Source: Vicinamibacterales bacterium
GTDB lineage: Bacteria; Acidobacteriota; Vicinamibacteria; Vicinamibacterales; UBA2999
Assembly (NCBI GenBank): GCA_041659285.1
Contig: JBAZYO010000001.1
Location: 434,001 to 498,000 of the forward strand
DNA: 64,000 bases
Direction of reading: 5' to 3'
This document shows positions 7,828 through 16,095 of this stretch, piece by piece (the stretch's first letter is position 1; every line of letters begins with the position of its first letter). A program made the translations under genes and the position numbers. The notes beneath the pieces are model-generated. The model was not told the DNA's origin, made no database searches, and saw only the letters and a list, made by a program, of their open reading frames with translations.

Positions 7828-9291
7828 ATGACGCAATTCACTCACCCACTCACACGAGCTGTGGCGTCCGCCTTCAGGCGGACCTATGTGGCATCCGGCT
7901 TCAGCCGGATTTCTCCTGCCTTGTTGGCGCTGGTCATCGTGGCCTCAGCCGCCATCCTGGCGCAGCCCACCTTCGCCAAGGCTACGGCGGGCAAGCAGTC
8001 CGCGGCACCGCCTGCGCAGGGCCAGCAGCCGACCAGCGTCGAGTTGCGGCTGACCGGCGAGCCCGGCACGCCGCCGCGGCTGGCGGTCCCGGACCTGCTC
8101 GCGTTGTCGCCCGACCGCGAGACGCAGGAAGCGGCGAAGACCATCAGCGAGGTGCTGTGGGACGACATCAACTTCGAGCGCGAGTTCAACGTGATTCCGC
8201 GCGACACCTACAAGTCGATCCCGGCCGCCGGGTCGATTGACGCGGTGCCCTTCGATCGCTGGCGTGAACTGGGTGCCGACGGCGTGATCATCGGCACGGT
8301 GCAGAAGACGCCGGCCGGCATCCGCGTCGAGATGCGCCTCTATAACGTCCGCGCCCGGCAGTCGGCTTACGGCCGCGAGTACACGGGCTCGGCCGCCAAT
8401 CCCCGGATCTACGCGCACACCATGGCCGACGAACTCCATGACTCGCAGCGGGGCCTGCGCGGCGTGGCGAAGACCAAGCTGGCGTTCATCTCGGACCGCA
8501 ACCGCGAGGCGGTGCTCGCCACCGTCGAGAAGCGCGACGTCAAGGAAGTGTTCATCGCCGATTACGACGGCGCCAACCAGCGCCGCATCACCATCAATCG
8601 CACCATGAACCTGTATCCGAGCTGGTCTCCGGACGGCCGGTCGATCGTCTACACGTCGTACCGCTCGGGGGTCCCGGACCTGGTGATCTCGAACATCTAC
8701 GCCGGGACGATGGAGTCGCCGACCAAGGGGGTAGGACAGAACTGGCTGCCGGTGTTTTCGCCTGACGGCTCGCGCCTGGCGTTCACCTCGAGCCGCGACG
8801 GCAATTCCGAGCTCTACGTGAGCAACCGCGATGGCTCGAACCTGGTGCGGCTGACCAACAACCCGTCGATCGACACCACCCCGACCTGGTCGCCAACCGG
8901 CACCCAGATCGCGTTCACCTCCGACCGCCGCGGCCAGCCGCAGATTTTCGTCGTCAACACCGACGGCACCGGGCTGCGGCAAATCTCGTTCGAGTCGTAT
9001 GCCGACCGTCCCACCTGGTCGCCGGCGCCGTACAACGAGATTGCCTTCTCGGCGCGCACCGGGCCCGGCTTCGATATCAAGATCCTGGGCATTGCCACCG
9101 GCGAGACGCGACAGATCACCTTCGGTGAGGGCACGAATGAAAGCCCGGCCTGGTCGCCCAATGGCCGACACCTGGCGTTCATGTCGACGCGAGCGGGTCG
9201 CAGCCAGATCTTCACGGTCGATCGCGACGGGCGCAACCTGCGGCAGATCACGAGGGATGGCAACAACCAGACGCCGAATTGGTCGCAGTAA
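7828..9291 (+). CDS. tolB: Tol-Pal system beta-propeller protein TolB
   Basis: Periplasmic protein linking Pal to the inner-membrane Tol complex. The 487-residue product has a TolB N-terminal domain (about 75-205) and a C-terminal six-bladed propeller (about 210-485). Blade repeats include NLYPSWSPDGRSIVYTSYRSG, NWLPVFSPDGSRLAFTSSRDG and TTPTWSPTGTQIAFTSDRRG. The N-terminus is odd: residues about 12-30 (ASAFRRTYVASGFSR) are encoded by two copies of a dispersed palindrome (7866-7883 and 7893-7910). A hydrophobic signal sequence (LLALVIVASAAILA) follows, then FAKATAGK, which may be another repeat. A TTG at 7921 is a possible downstream start that would skip the palindromes. Confidence 0.93.
   Translation: MTQFTHPLTRAVASAFRRTYVASGFSRISPALLALVIVASAAILAQPTFAKATAGKQSAAPPAQGQQPTSVELRLTGEPGTPPRLAVPDLLALSPDRETQEAAKTISEVLWDDINFEREFNVIPRDTYKSIPAAGSIDAVPFDRWRELGADGVIIGTVQKTPAGIRVEMRLYNVRARQSAYGREYTGSAANPRIYAHTMADELHDSQRGLRGVAKTKLAFISDRNREAVLATVEKRDVKEVFIADYDGANQRRITINRTMNLYPSWSPDGRSIVYTSYRSGVPDLVISNIYAGTMESPTKGVGQNWLPVFSPDGSRLAFTSSRDGNSELYVSNRDGSNLVRLTNNPSIDTTPTWSPTGTQIAFTSDRRGQPQIFVVNTDGTGLRQISFESYADRPTWSPAPYNEIAFSARTGPGFDIKILGIATGETRQITFGEGTNESPAWSPNGRHLAFMSTRAGRSQIFTVDRDGRNLRQITRDGNNQTPNWSQ
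7866..7910. repeat. Pair of 18-bp REP-like palindromes inside tolB
   Basis: Two perfect hairpins lie in tandem: GTCCGCCT-TC-AGGCGGAC at 7866-7883 and ATCCGGCT-TC-AGCCGGAT at 7893-7910. Both have 8-bp arms and a TC loop, and each is preceded by GTGGC. The same core occurs in ptsI (12176-12193) and upstream of the molybdenum dehydrogenase gene (59765-59782), there in the opposite orientation (GA loop). Confidence 0.85.
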
Positions 9292-9292
9292 T

Positions 9293-9337
9293 AAGGTGCC
9301 TAAAGTGCCTAAAGTGCTTGGGTGCCACGGTGCCAAG
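9293..9337 (+). repeat. 9-bp iterated repeat (five units)
   Basis: Directly after the tolB stop are five consecutive 9-mers: AAGGTGCCT, AAAGTGCCT, AAAGTGCTT, GGGTGCCAC, GGTGCCAAG. They fill most of the tolB-pal gap. The same GGCACC-type unit recurs in inverted orientation in the 3' end of hprK (15062-15107). Confidence 0.75.
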
Positions 9338-9365
9338 TGCGGATTGTTTGATTTGAGGTCAGCTT

Positions 9366-9944
9366 ATGACACGAAAAGCGAATGCGATGATGGTTCTGGC
9401 GGTTCTGTTGTCGGTCGTGGTCGGGGCGTGTTCGAAGAAGGCGCCGCCCGTGGCGCGGCCGATGCCGCCGCCGTCCGCGACCGGGACGACCACCCCGCCG
9501 CCCTCTCCACCGCCCCCGCCGAGCCCGGTGGCCGAGCCGGTGCCGGTGCCGCCCATGCCGGTGGAAGACACCATCGGTTCGAAGTCGCTCGATGATCTCA
9601 ATCGCGACTCGCCGCTCAAGCCGCTGTTCTTCGACCTTGACAGCTCGGACGTCAGCGCCGACGGCCAGCAGGTGCTGCAGGCCAACGCCGCCGTGCTGAA
9701 AAAGTACCCGGCGTGGCAAGTGACCATTGAAGGCCACTGCGACGAGCGCGGTACGGCCGAGTACAACCTGGCCCTCGGCGAGCGCCGCGCGCTGGCCGCC
9801 CGGACCTACCTGGTGTCGCTCGGCATCCCGGCCGACAAGGTCAAGACCGTCAGCTACGGGAAGGAATTCCCATTCGACGCCGGCCACGATGATGCCGCCT
9901 GGGGCAAGAACCGGCGCGCGCATTTCGTGATCACGGCAAAGTAA
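9366..9944 (+). CDS. pal: Peptidoglycan-associated lipoprotein Pal
   Basis: Outer-membrane lipoprotein that binds peptidoglycan and TolB. The 192-residue protein has a lipoprotein signal peptide ending at a lipobox-like VVGAC (Cys about residue 22) and a proline-rich tether (PPPSPPPPPSP). The OmpA-like domain spans about 85-190 (FFDLDSSDVSADGQQVL, VTIEGHCDERGTAEYNLALG with the peptidoglycan-binding Asp and Arg, then NRRAHFVI). It sits between tolB and cpoB as in proteobacteria. Confidence 0.95.
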   Translation: MTRKANAMMVLAVLLSVVVGACSKKAPPVARPMPPPSATGTTTPPPSPPPPPSPVAEPVPVPPMPVEDTIGSKSLDDLNRDSPLKPLFFDLDSSDVSADGQQVLQANAAVLKKYPAWQVTIEGHCDERGTAEYNLALGERRALAARTYLVSLGIPADKVKTVSYGKEFPFDAGHDDAAWGKNRRAHFVITAK

Positions 9945-9945
9945 G

Positions 9946-10827
9946 ATGGGGCGTATGTCTCGACGACTGCCAGCCGGCATCCTTGCCCTGACCTCGGCCC
10001 TCCTGCTGGCGTCGCCCGCGGCGGCGCAGTCGCGCCGCGAAATGCAGATGATGGCCGACATCCGCATGCTGCAGGAACAGACGCAGCAGATGCAGCAACA
10101 ACTGCAGGCGGCGCTCGACGCCCTCAACGCGCAGTTGAAGGCGATCGCGTCCCGCGTCGACGAGCAGGCCGCCGCCACCCGCAAGTCGTTCGCCGACCAG
10201 AAGCTCGCCGTCGATCAGTTCGGCACCGACCTGCGCGTGGTCCGCGAGCGCATCGACGAGAGCAACGTCCGCATCACCAGCCTGTCGCAGGAAGTCGAGG
10301 CCCTGCGGCTGGCGATGCCGCAGATGACGGCGGCCCCCGCCGACCCCGTGGACCCCGGCGCGCCGCCGGTCAGCGACGTCCAAGCGCCGCAATCCCAGGC
10401 GCCGCCGGTCACCATGTCGCCGGGCATGTCGCCGCAGCGCCTGTTCAGCACGGCGCTCGCCGACTTCACCGCCGGCCAGTGGACGCTGTGCATCGACGGC
10501 TTCAACACCTATCTCAAGAGCTTTGCCCGCACCGACGCCGCCGACGACGCGCAGTGGTACATCGGCGACTGCTACTACTCCGACGGCAAGTTCACCGAGG
10601 CGATTGACGCCTACGGCCGGGTCATCACCGGCTACCCGAAGGGCGACCGCGTCCCGGACGCGTATTACAAGATGGGCCTGGCCCTCGAGCGCATGAAACA
10701 ATACGACCGCGCCCGCGAGGCGTGGGAATCATTGACCAGGCTGTTCCCGGATTCGGACCTGGCGCGGCTGGCCAAGCAGCGACTCGACGGGTTGGCCCGG
10801 GCCAAGCCGCCGGGCGACGATCAGTAA
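9946..10827 (+). CDS. cpoB: Cell-division coordinator CpoB/YbgF
   Basis: Periplasmic TPR protein of the Tol-Pal system that links outer-membrane constriction to septal peptidoglycan synthesis. The 293-residue product has a signal peptide (LPAGILALTSALLLASPAAAQ) and an N-terminal trimerising coiled coil (REMQMMADIRMLQEQTQQMQ onward, glutamine/leucine heptads to about 115). A proline-rich linker and three C-terminal TPR-like repeats from about 165 follow (LFSTALADFTAGQWTLCIDG, DDAQWYIGDCYYSDGKFTEA, PDAYYKMGLALERMKQYDRA). The first ATG is 2 nt after the pal stop; a second ATG three codons on is equally plausible. Confidence 0.92.
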   Translation: MGRMSRRLPAGILALTSALLLASPAAAQSRREMQMMADIRMLQEQTQQMQQQLQAALDALNAQLKAIASRVDEQAAATRKSFADQKLAVDQFGTDLRVVRERIDESNVRITSLSQEVEALRLAMPQMTAAPADPVDPGAPPVSDVQAPQSQAPPVTMSPGMSPQRLFSTALADFTAGQWTLCIDGFNTYLKSFARTDAADDAQWYIGDCYYSDGKFTEAIDAYGRVITGYPKGDRVPDAYYKMGLALERMKQYDRAREAWESLTRLFPDSDLARLAKQRLDGLARAKPPGDDQ

Positions 10828-10892
10828 TTCCGTACCAGTAACTTCGACGACAGCGACCGAAGAGCGATTGAGAGTGAGAAAGGCGACCTGAC

Positions 10893-11324
10893 ATGGGCAG
10901 TGTGAACAAAGTGATTCTGGTGGGCAATCTCGGCAAGGACGCCGAAGTGCGCGTGACACCAGGCGGACAGTCGGTGGCGAGCTTCAGCATCGCGACCACC
11001 GAGAACTGGACGTCGAAGGAAGGCGAGAAGAAGGAACAGACCGAGTGGCACCGCATTGTCCTGTGGGGCAAGACGGCCGACTCGCTGCAGCCCTACCTCG
11101 TGAAGGGCAAGCAGATTTATCTCGAAGGCCGCCTGCAGACACGTCAGTGGGAGAAGGAAGGCCAGAAGCACTACACGACCGAGGTCAAGGCCGACAAGAT
11201 CGTCCTGCTCGGTGGTGGCCCCGGCCGCGGCGGCGAGCGTCAGGTCGAGCGCGGCGGCGACGCCGGCTACCAGGACCCGATGCGCGACCCGGCCCCGGTC
11301 ACCGACGACGACATTCCGTTCTAG
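10893..11324 (+). CDS. ssb: Single-stranded DNA-binding protein
   Basis: Tetrameric OB-fold protein coating ssDNA in replication and repair. The 143-residue product begins MGSVNKVILVGNLGKDAEVR and carries the OB fold to about 110 (FSIATTENW, TEWHRIVLWGKTAD, YLVKGKQIYLEGRLQTRQW). A short glycine-rich linker and the acidic interaction tip DDDIPF end the protein. The stop TAG shares a CTAG palindrome with the stop of the converging cupin gene. Confidence 0.96.
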   Translation: MGSVNKVILVGNLGKDAEVRVTPGGQSVASFSIATTENWTSKEGEKKEQTEWHRIVLWGKTADSLQPYLVKGKQIYLEGRLQTRQWEKEGQKHYTTEVKADKIVLLGGGPGRGGERQVERGGDAGYQDPMRDPAPVTDDDIPF

Positions 11325-11677
11325 GTCCCTTTCCTTCCGTAGCGATCCTCGAGCCGGACCACGTCGTCCGTCTCGGGGGTCGAGACTTCCAGCACATCCG
11401 AGTCTTCAATCGCCGTCATGCGATGCACGGTCGGCGGCGTCACGTGCACGGCTTCGCCCGGGCCCATTTCGGTCGCGACCAGCTTGCCGTCGACTTCCCG
11501 CTCGAACAGAATCTTCCCCGACCACACGAAGATGGTCTCGTCCTTCTTGTTGTGGTACTGCAGGCTGAGGGCATGGCCCTTGTTGATGTGGATCTGCTTG
11601 CCGACGTAGCGGTCGGTACGCGCCCACCACAGTTCGTAGCCCCACGGTTTTTCGACGCGATGTAACGGTTCAATCAC
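11321..11677 (-). CDS. Mannose-6-phosphate isomerase-like cupin
   Basis: Single-domain cupin of 118 residues resembling the C-terminal cupin of bifunctional PMI/GDP-mannose pyrophosphorylases: KPWGYELWW, then metal-ligand motifs GHALSLQYHNKKDE and PPTVHRMTAIED. It could isomerise or simply bind a sugar phosphate; the substrate cannot be told from sequence. Start taken as GTG at 11677: AGGAG lies 9 nt upstream and the GTG overlaps the ptsI stop (GTGA), so it is the last gene of the PTS operon. The much longer frame extending upstream lacks any family signature. Confidence 0.85.
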   Translation of the reverse strand: MIEPLHRVEKPWGYELWWARTDRYVGKQIHINKGHALSLQYHNKKDETIFVWSGKILFEREVDGKLVATEMGPGEAVHVTPPTVHRMTAIEDSDVLEVSTPETDDVVRLEDRYGRKGT

Positions 11678-13431
11678 GACAACGGACTCCTTTGAATGGC
11701 AGACGCGGCCAGCGCGTCGAACAAGTACTGTTCGATCTCCGCGGCAGTGGCCAGCCGCAGGGCGTGGCCGGCCAGCCGCCGCGCTTCGGCGGCGCTCAGT
11801 TCCTCGATGACATGGCGAACGATGGGGATGGCGCCGGGCGTCATGCTGAACTCGGTGAGGCCCAGCCCCACGAGCAGCCCGACCAGCGCCGGGTCCGAGG
11901 CCATCTCGCCGCACAGCGACACGGGGATGTGGTGGCGGGTCGCGGCCCGCCGCACCATCCGGATCAGGCGAAGCACCGCCGGGTGCAACGGCTCGTAGAG
12001 GTCCGACACGCGATCGTCGGTGCGATCCACGGCCAGGCAGTAGGCGATCAGATCGTTGGTGCCGATGGTGAAGAAGTCCACCTCCGGCGCCAGCAGGTCC
12101 GCGGCCAGGGCCGCGGATGGCACCTCGATCATCGCGCCGACCTTGATCTGGGCGGGATCGATCCGCACGCCCTCGGTCCGGCTGAAGCCGGACACTACAT
12201 CGTCCAGCATCGCGCGGGCCTGGCGCACTTCCTCGACGGCGGTCACGAACGGGAACATGATGCGCAACGGTCCGTGCGCCGACGCCCGCACCAGCGCGCG
12301 CAGCTGCGTGCGCAGCACCGCCGGGTTGGCGAGCCCGAGGCGCAGGCCGCGCAGGCCGGGACGCGTCCGCCGGCGTTCGGGCGCCCGGCCCGGGCCGGCA
12401 AAGTGCCGTTCGTCGAGGTCGAAGGTGCGGATGGTGACCGGCCGCGGTGCGACCTGCTCGATCAGGCTGCGATAGAGCGCGTACTGGTCGTTTTCGGTGA
12501 CGCTCTCGATCGGCCGGCCCGACAGCATGAACTCCGATCGGTAGAGGCCGACACCCTCGGCGCCGTGCTCGTTGAGGAACGGCAGGTCCTCGAGCAGCTC
12601 GATATTGGCCTCGAGGCGGATGCGAACGCCGTCGGTGGTCAAGACCGGTCCGGTCTCGGCCTCGCGCATCCCCCGCCGGCGCGGGCGCGTGGCGCGCCGG
12701 TGCGCTTCGTCGATCTGCTCGGCCGTTGGCGCCACGATCAGCTCGCCGGTGGTGCCGTCGAGCACGACCGGCGTGCCGGCGGCGATGCGCAGCGACGCGT
12801 CGTGCAGCCCGACGATCGCCGGCACCTTCAGCGATCGCGCCAGGATGGCGGTGTGGTAGGTGCGGCTGCCGGCGTCGGTGGCAAACGCCTGCACGCGCGA
12901 CCAGTCGAGCTGCGCGGCGATGGAGGCGGTGAGTTCGTCGGCGATCAGCACGGACGGCCCGTCGATCTGGCTGAGCAGTTCCTTCGGGCCCTTGGCGCCG
13001 TGCCGGAGGTTGAGCCGCAGGCGCCCGGCGACGTCGGCGACATCGGTCTCGCGCTCGCGGAGGTAGGGATCCTCCATCGCCATGAACACGTGGTAGAGCT
13101 CTTCGTAGGCGCGGTGCACGGCCCACGCGGCGTTGACGCGCTCGCCGCGGACGATGGCTTCCGCCCGTCCGACCAGCATCGGGTCGTCCAGCATCAGTAA
13201 CTGCGCGTCGAACAGCGCGGCCAGTTCGCTGCCGGGGCCGTGCTCCACGCGCGCCTTGATGTCCTGCAGTTGCTGCTTCGACGCCGCCTGCGCGCGCAGC
13301 AGCGCGGCCACTTCCTGCTCCACCCGATCGGGGGGAATGGGAAACCGCATCACCTCGGTGCGCTGGGTCAGGACCACCGCGCGGCCGAGGACGACGCCGG
13401 GTGACACGCCAATACCGGTCAGGCGTTCCAC
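11674..13431 (-). CDS. ptsI: PTS enzyme I (phosphoenolpyruvate-protein phosphotransferase)
   Basis: Transfers phosphate from PEP to HPr. Start at GTG 13431 (GGAGAAGA upstream), overlapping the HPr gene by 13 bp; this gives 585 residues, a usual EI length. The phospho-histidine is H193 in GSRTYHTAI. The PEP-binding barrel carries GVGLYRSEFM, then IEVPSAALAADLL, FFTIGTNDL, and the catalytic cysteine in SLCGEMASDP near the C-terminus. Residues about 413-419 (VSGFSRT) are encoded by a dispersed 18-bp palindrome inserted in a loop just before the conserved IKVGAMIEVPSA strand. No sugar-specific permease is present nearby, so its role is probably regulatory. Confidence 0.94.
   Translation of the reverse strand: MERLTGIGVSPGVVLGRAVVLTQRTEVMRFPIPPDRVEQEVAALLRAQAASKQQLQDIKARVEHGPGSELAALFDAQLLMLDDPMLVGRAEAIVRGERVNAAWAVHRAYEELYHVFMAMEDPYLRERETDVADVAGRLRLNLRHGAKGPKELLSQIDGPSVLIADELTASIAAQLDWSRVQAFATDAGSRTYHTAILARSLKVPAIVGLHDASLRIAAGTPVVLDGTTGELIVAPTAEQIDEAHRRATRPRRRGMREAETGPVLTTDGVRIRLEANIELLEDLPFLNEHGAEGVGLYRSEFMLSGRPIESVTENDQYALYRSLIEQVAPRPVTIRTFDLDERHFAGPGRAPERRRTRPGLRGLRLGLANPAVLRTQLRALVRASAHGPLRIMFPFVTAVEEVRQARAMLDDVVSGFSRTEGVRIDPAQIKVGAMIEVPSAALAADLLAPEVDFFTIGTNDLIAYCLAVDRTDDRVSDLYEPLHPAVLRLIRMVRRAATRHHIPVSLCGEMASDPALVGLLVGLGLTEFSMTPGAIPIVRHVIEELSAAEARRLAGHALRLATAAEIEQYLFDALAASAIQRSPLS
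12176..12193. repeat. REP-like palindrome within ptsI
   Basis: GTCCGGCT-GA-AGCCGGAC is a perfect 8-bp-arm hairpin identical to the copy at 59765-59782 and the reverse complement of the tolB-type copy. It is read in frame in ptsI as VSGFSRT without disrupting the gene. Confidence 0.85.
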
Positions 13432-13697
13432 AGCTCTTCTCCAAATCCGCCTTCGACCAGGCGGCACAATGCTTCTGCGGCTTCGGCCTCGTCGGGGCCG
13501 TCAGCGGTGATGACGATGCTCGCGCCGGGGGCGGCGGCGAGCAACAGGATGCCCATGATGCTCTTGCCGTCCATGGTCCGGCCGTCACGCGAGACGCGGA
13601 TGTGTGATGAGAACCGGGTCGCCAGGTGCACGAATTTCGCCGCCGCACGCGCATGCAGCCCGAGGCGGTTGCGAATCACGCACGCGCTGGTGGTCAT
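13419..13697 (-). CDS. ptsH: HPr phosphocarrier protein
   Basis: Small phosphocarrier of the PTS, 92 residues. Both regulatory positions are canonical: the EI-phosphorylated histidine H15 in NRLGLHARAA and the HprK target serine S46 in DGKSIMGIL. A functional S46 site together with hprK in the same operon supports ATP-dependent HPr(Ser-P) regulation. The start overlaps the EIIA gene stop (ATGA) and the end overlaps ptsI by 13 bp. Confidence 0.95.
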   Translation of the reverse strand: MTTSACVIRNRLGLHARAAAKFVHLATRFSSHIRVSRDGRTMDGKSIMGILLLAAAPGASIVITADGPDEAEAAEALCRLVEGGFGEELWNA

Positions 13698-14152
13698 GTG
13701 GCAGGACCGTTGCCAGTCGCTCCCTTTGCACCGTCTGCAGCGTCGGCCCCGGTCGTCCCGTTGATGAGATCCGACGCCACCCAGATGGCGTTGCGTCCGT
13801 GCTCGCGCAAGAGCCGGGCGATATCGGTGAGGCGCGCGCCCTCCTGCAGGCTGGCGGCCTTGATCAGCATGGGCAGGTTGACGCCGGTGACCACTTCGAC
13901 GGCATCTTCCTTGAGGAAGGTGATGGCGAGGTTGGCCGGGGTGCCGCCGAACATGTCGGTGGCCAGCAGCACGCCGCCCGGCCGCTTGACGCGCTCGATC
14001 GCCGCGGCAATGGCCTCGCGCGCGTCCTGCACGTCTTCATGCCAGCCGATCGAGACCGCCGAGAATTGCGGCAGGTCGCCGACAATGGTTTCCGCGGCGT
14101 TGACCAATTCGGTGGCCAACTGACCGTGAGTGACAACGACCACGCCTATCAT
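13694..14152 (-). CDS. PTS mannose-family EIIA domain protein
   Basis: Cytosolic EIIA-Man-type protein of 152 residues: MIGVVVVTHGQLATELVNAA with the phosphorylatable H9, and the FGGTPANLA motif (DMFGGTPANLAITFL) about 60 residues later. No EIIB, EIIC or EIID is found in the window, so this is likely a regulatory EIIA receiving phosphate from HPr, as in other Gram-negative hprK clusters. It ends in an alanine/glycine/threonine-rich tail. It overlaps rapZ upstream and ptsH downstream by 4 nt each. Confidence 0.92.
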   Translation of the reverse strand: MIGVVVVTHGQLATELVNAAETIVGDLPQFSAVSIGWHEDVQDAREAIAAAIERVKRPGGVLLATDMFGGTPANLAITFLKEDAVEVVTGVNLPMLIKAASLQEGARLTDIARLLREHGRNAIWVASDLINGTTGADAADGAKGATGNGPAT

Positions 14153-15045
14153 CGGGCTCCCTTCGCCAGGTCGCGATGCACGACGCGTGCCGACACGCCC
14201 TTCAGATCCGAGAGTTCACGCTTGAGCGCCTCGGCCACGTAGACCGAGCGGTGGCGGCCGCCGGTGCAGCCGATGGCCACGGTCAGGTACGATTTCCCTT
14301 CCTGCACGTAGAGCGGCACCATCCATCGCAGCAGCGACGACAGGCGCTTGATCGCCGCGCGCGCGACCGGCTGGCGGCGAATGTAGGCGGCCACCGCCGG
14401 GTCGCGTCCGGTCTGTGGACGCAGCGCCGGCACCCAGTGCGGGTTCTTGAGGAAGCGGACGTCGAACACCAGGTCGGCCTCCGCCGGCGGCCCGTTCTGG
14501 AACCCGAAACTGAGGAAGGTCAGCACCAGCTTCGAGGCCTGCTTCTGCCCGGACACCAGCTCGCGCAGCGCCTGCCGGAGTTCGTGGACGTTGAGCTTCG
14601 AGGTGTCCACGACCTTGTCGGCCATGCTGCGAATGGTCCGCAGCGAGGCGCGCTCCTCGGCCAGGCCCTCGGTGATGGGCCGATCGGGCGCCAGCGGGTG
14701 CGGCCGCCGCGTCTCGCTGAAACGCCGGACCAGCTCGGCCTGGCCGGCTTCGAGGAAGATCAGCTTCGCGCGGAGGTGCTTGTTGGTCTTGAGCTTGCGA
14801 TAGACCCGCGGGAAGTCGCTGACGAAGCGCGACTCGCGGACGTCCATCACCACTGCGACGCGGTTGTGCTCGGTCTGCCGCTCGCTGAGCTCCGCCATCA
14901 CCGGCAGCAGCGACACCGGCAGGTTGTCGACGCAGTAGTAGCCGAGGTCCTCGAGCGCGCGAATCGCCTGCGACTTGCCCGATCCCGACAGGCCGGTGAG
15001 CACGATGAAGCGGGCCCAGCTCATGGGCGAGCGGGCCTTGCTCAC
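14149..15045 (-). CDS. rapZ: RapZ/YvcJ-family nucleotide-binding RNase adapter
   Basis: P-loop protein of the RapZ family, which in E. coli binds small RNAs that control GlmS; in other bacteria the target is unknown. The 298-residue product has Walker A GLSGSGKS at 18-25 and a LGYYCVDNLPVSLLP segment. The C-terminal basic/cysteine region has GCTGGRHRSVYVAEAL, the family signature. It starts at a GTG overlapping the hprK stop. Position between hprK and a PTS EIIA is the classical Gram-negative arrangement. Confidence 0.93.
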   Translation of the reverse strand: MSKARSPMSWARFIVLTGLSGSGKSQAIRALEDLGYYCVDNLPVSLLPVMAELSERQTEHNRVAVVMDVRESRFVSDFPRVYRKLKTNKHLRAKLIFLEAGQAELVRRFSETRRPHPLAPDRPITEGLAEERASLRTIRSMADKVVDTSKLNVHELRQALRELVSGQKQASKLVLTFLSFGFQNGPPAEADLVFDVRFLKNPHWVPALRPQTGRDPAVAAYIRRQPVARAAIKRLSSLLRWMVPLYVQEGKSYLTVAIGCTGGRHRSVYVAEALKRELSDLKGVSARVVHRDLAKGAR

Positions 15046-16061
15046 AGTTCCTCGTCCTCTTCCAGGTGCCTGGATGCCGAGGTGCCCGGGTGCTGGTGTG
15101 CCGAGGCGTTCAACAGGCCGGCGTCGAGGCGCTTGACCAGCTCGCGCGCGGCGTTGATGCCGCGCATGCGCAGCAGCTGGTTCCGCGCCGCCACTTCGAC
15201 CAGGATGGCGAGGTTGCGTCCGGGCGCCACCGGCATGCGGATCAACGGCACCTTGAGGCCGATCAGGTCGTAGACCGCATCATCCAACCCCAGGCGGTCG
15301 TACTCGAGGTCGGGATCCCAGCGATCGAGCTGCACCACCAGCTCGACGCGCTTCGAGGTGCGCGTCGACGCCACGCCGAACAGGTCGCGGATGTTGATCA
15401 GGCCGAGGCCGCGGACCTCCATGTGGTGGCGGGTCAGCTCCGGGCAGGCGCCGATCACGATTGACTCGGCGCGGCGCCGCACTTCCACCGTGTCGTCGGC
15501 GACCAGCCGATGGCCGCGGACCACGAGGTCGAGCGCGCACTCGCTCTTGCCGATGCCGCTCTCGCCGACGATCAGCACGCCCAGGCCGAGAATGTCGAGC
15601 AGCACGCCGTGGATCATCTCGCGGGCGGCGAGCCGGTCCTCGAGAATCGCGGTCAGCTTGCCGATGGCGGTGGCGGTCGGCACCGTCGTGCGCAGCACGG
15701 GCACGTCGGCGCGCTCGCCCTCGAGCGCCACTTCGGGCGGCAGCTCGGCGCCGCCGGTGATCAGCAGGCACGGCAGCGATTCGTTGAAGCACTTGCTCAG
15801 GGCGAGACGCCGCGCGCCCGGCTCCATGCTCTCCAGGAAGCGCACTTCGCTGTCGCCGAACAGCAGGATGCGTCCGGCCTGCAGGTATTCGTGGAAGCCG
15901 GCCAGGGCGAGGCCGGTCTTCTGGATGTAAGGGCTGGTGATGTGCCGTTCGAGCCCGTTGGCGCCGGCCAGCAGTTCGATCGACAAGCCGACCGATTCGG
16001 GCCGTGCGTCGAGCAGGCCGCGTACGGTGATGGCCGGGGTGATGGACATCGTCTCGCGCAA
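15042..16061 (-). CDS. hprK: HPr kinase/phosphorylase
   Basis: Bifunctional sensor enzyme that phosphorylates or dephosphorylates HPr at S46. The 339-residue product has an N-terminal receptor-like domain to about 130, Walker A GESGIGKS at 166-173, and the capping/catalytic region (HRLVADDTVEV). The signature EVRGLGLINIRDLFG lies near 215-230. The normal HprK fold ends around 315; the last about 20 residues (ASAHQHPGTSASRHL then an acidic stretch) come from a GGCACC-type iterated repeat in the DNA. A second ATG at codon 5 is an alternative start. Downstream rapZ overlaps by 4 nt. Confidence 0.93.
   Translation of the reverse strand: MRETMSITPAITVRGLLDARPESVGLSIELLAGANGLERHITSPYIQKTGLALAGFHEYLQAGRILLFGDSEVRFLESMEPGARRLALSKCFNESLPCLLITGGAELPPEVALEGERADVPVLRTTVPTATAIGKLTAILEDRLAAREMIHGVLLDILGLGVLIVGESGIGKSECALDLVVRGHRLVADDTVEVRRRAESIVIGACPELTRHHMEVRGLGLINIRDLFGVASTRTSKRVELVVQLDRWDPDLEYDRLGLDDAVYDLIGLKVPLIRMPVAPGRNLAILVEVAARNQLLRMRGINAARELVKRLDAGLLNASAHQHPGTSASRHLEEDEEL
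15062..15107 (-). repeat. 8-9-bp iterated repeat forming the hprK C-terminal codons
   Basis: On the minus strand the region reads as imperfect units ending in GGCAC/GGCATC (CCTCGGCAC, ACCAGCAC, CCGGGCAC, CTCGGCATC, CAGGCAC). It is the same unit type as the tolB-pal array at 9293-9337, inverted. It is translated in frame as the tail of HprK. Confidence 0.6.
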
Positions 16062-16095
16062 GTCCCGGCGGGCATGGGCCCCGCCTCGTTGACTT

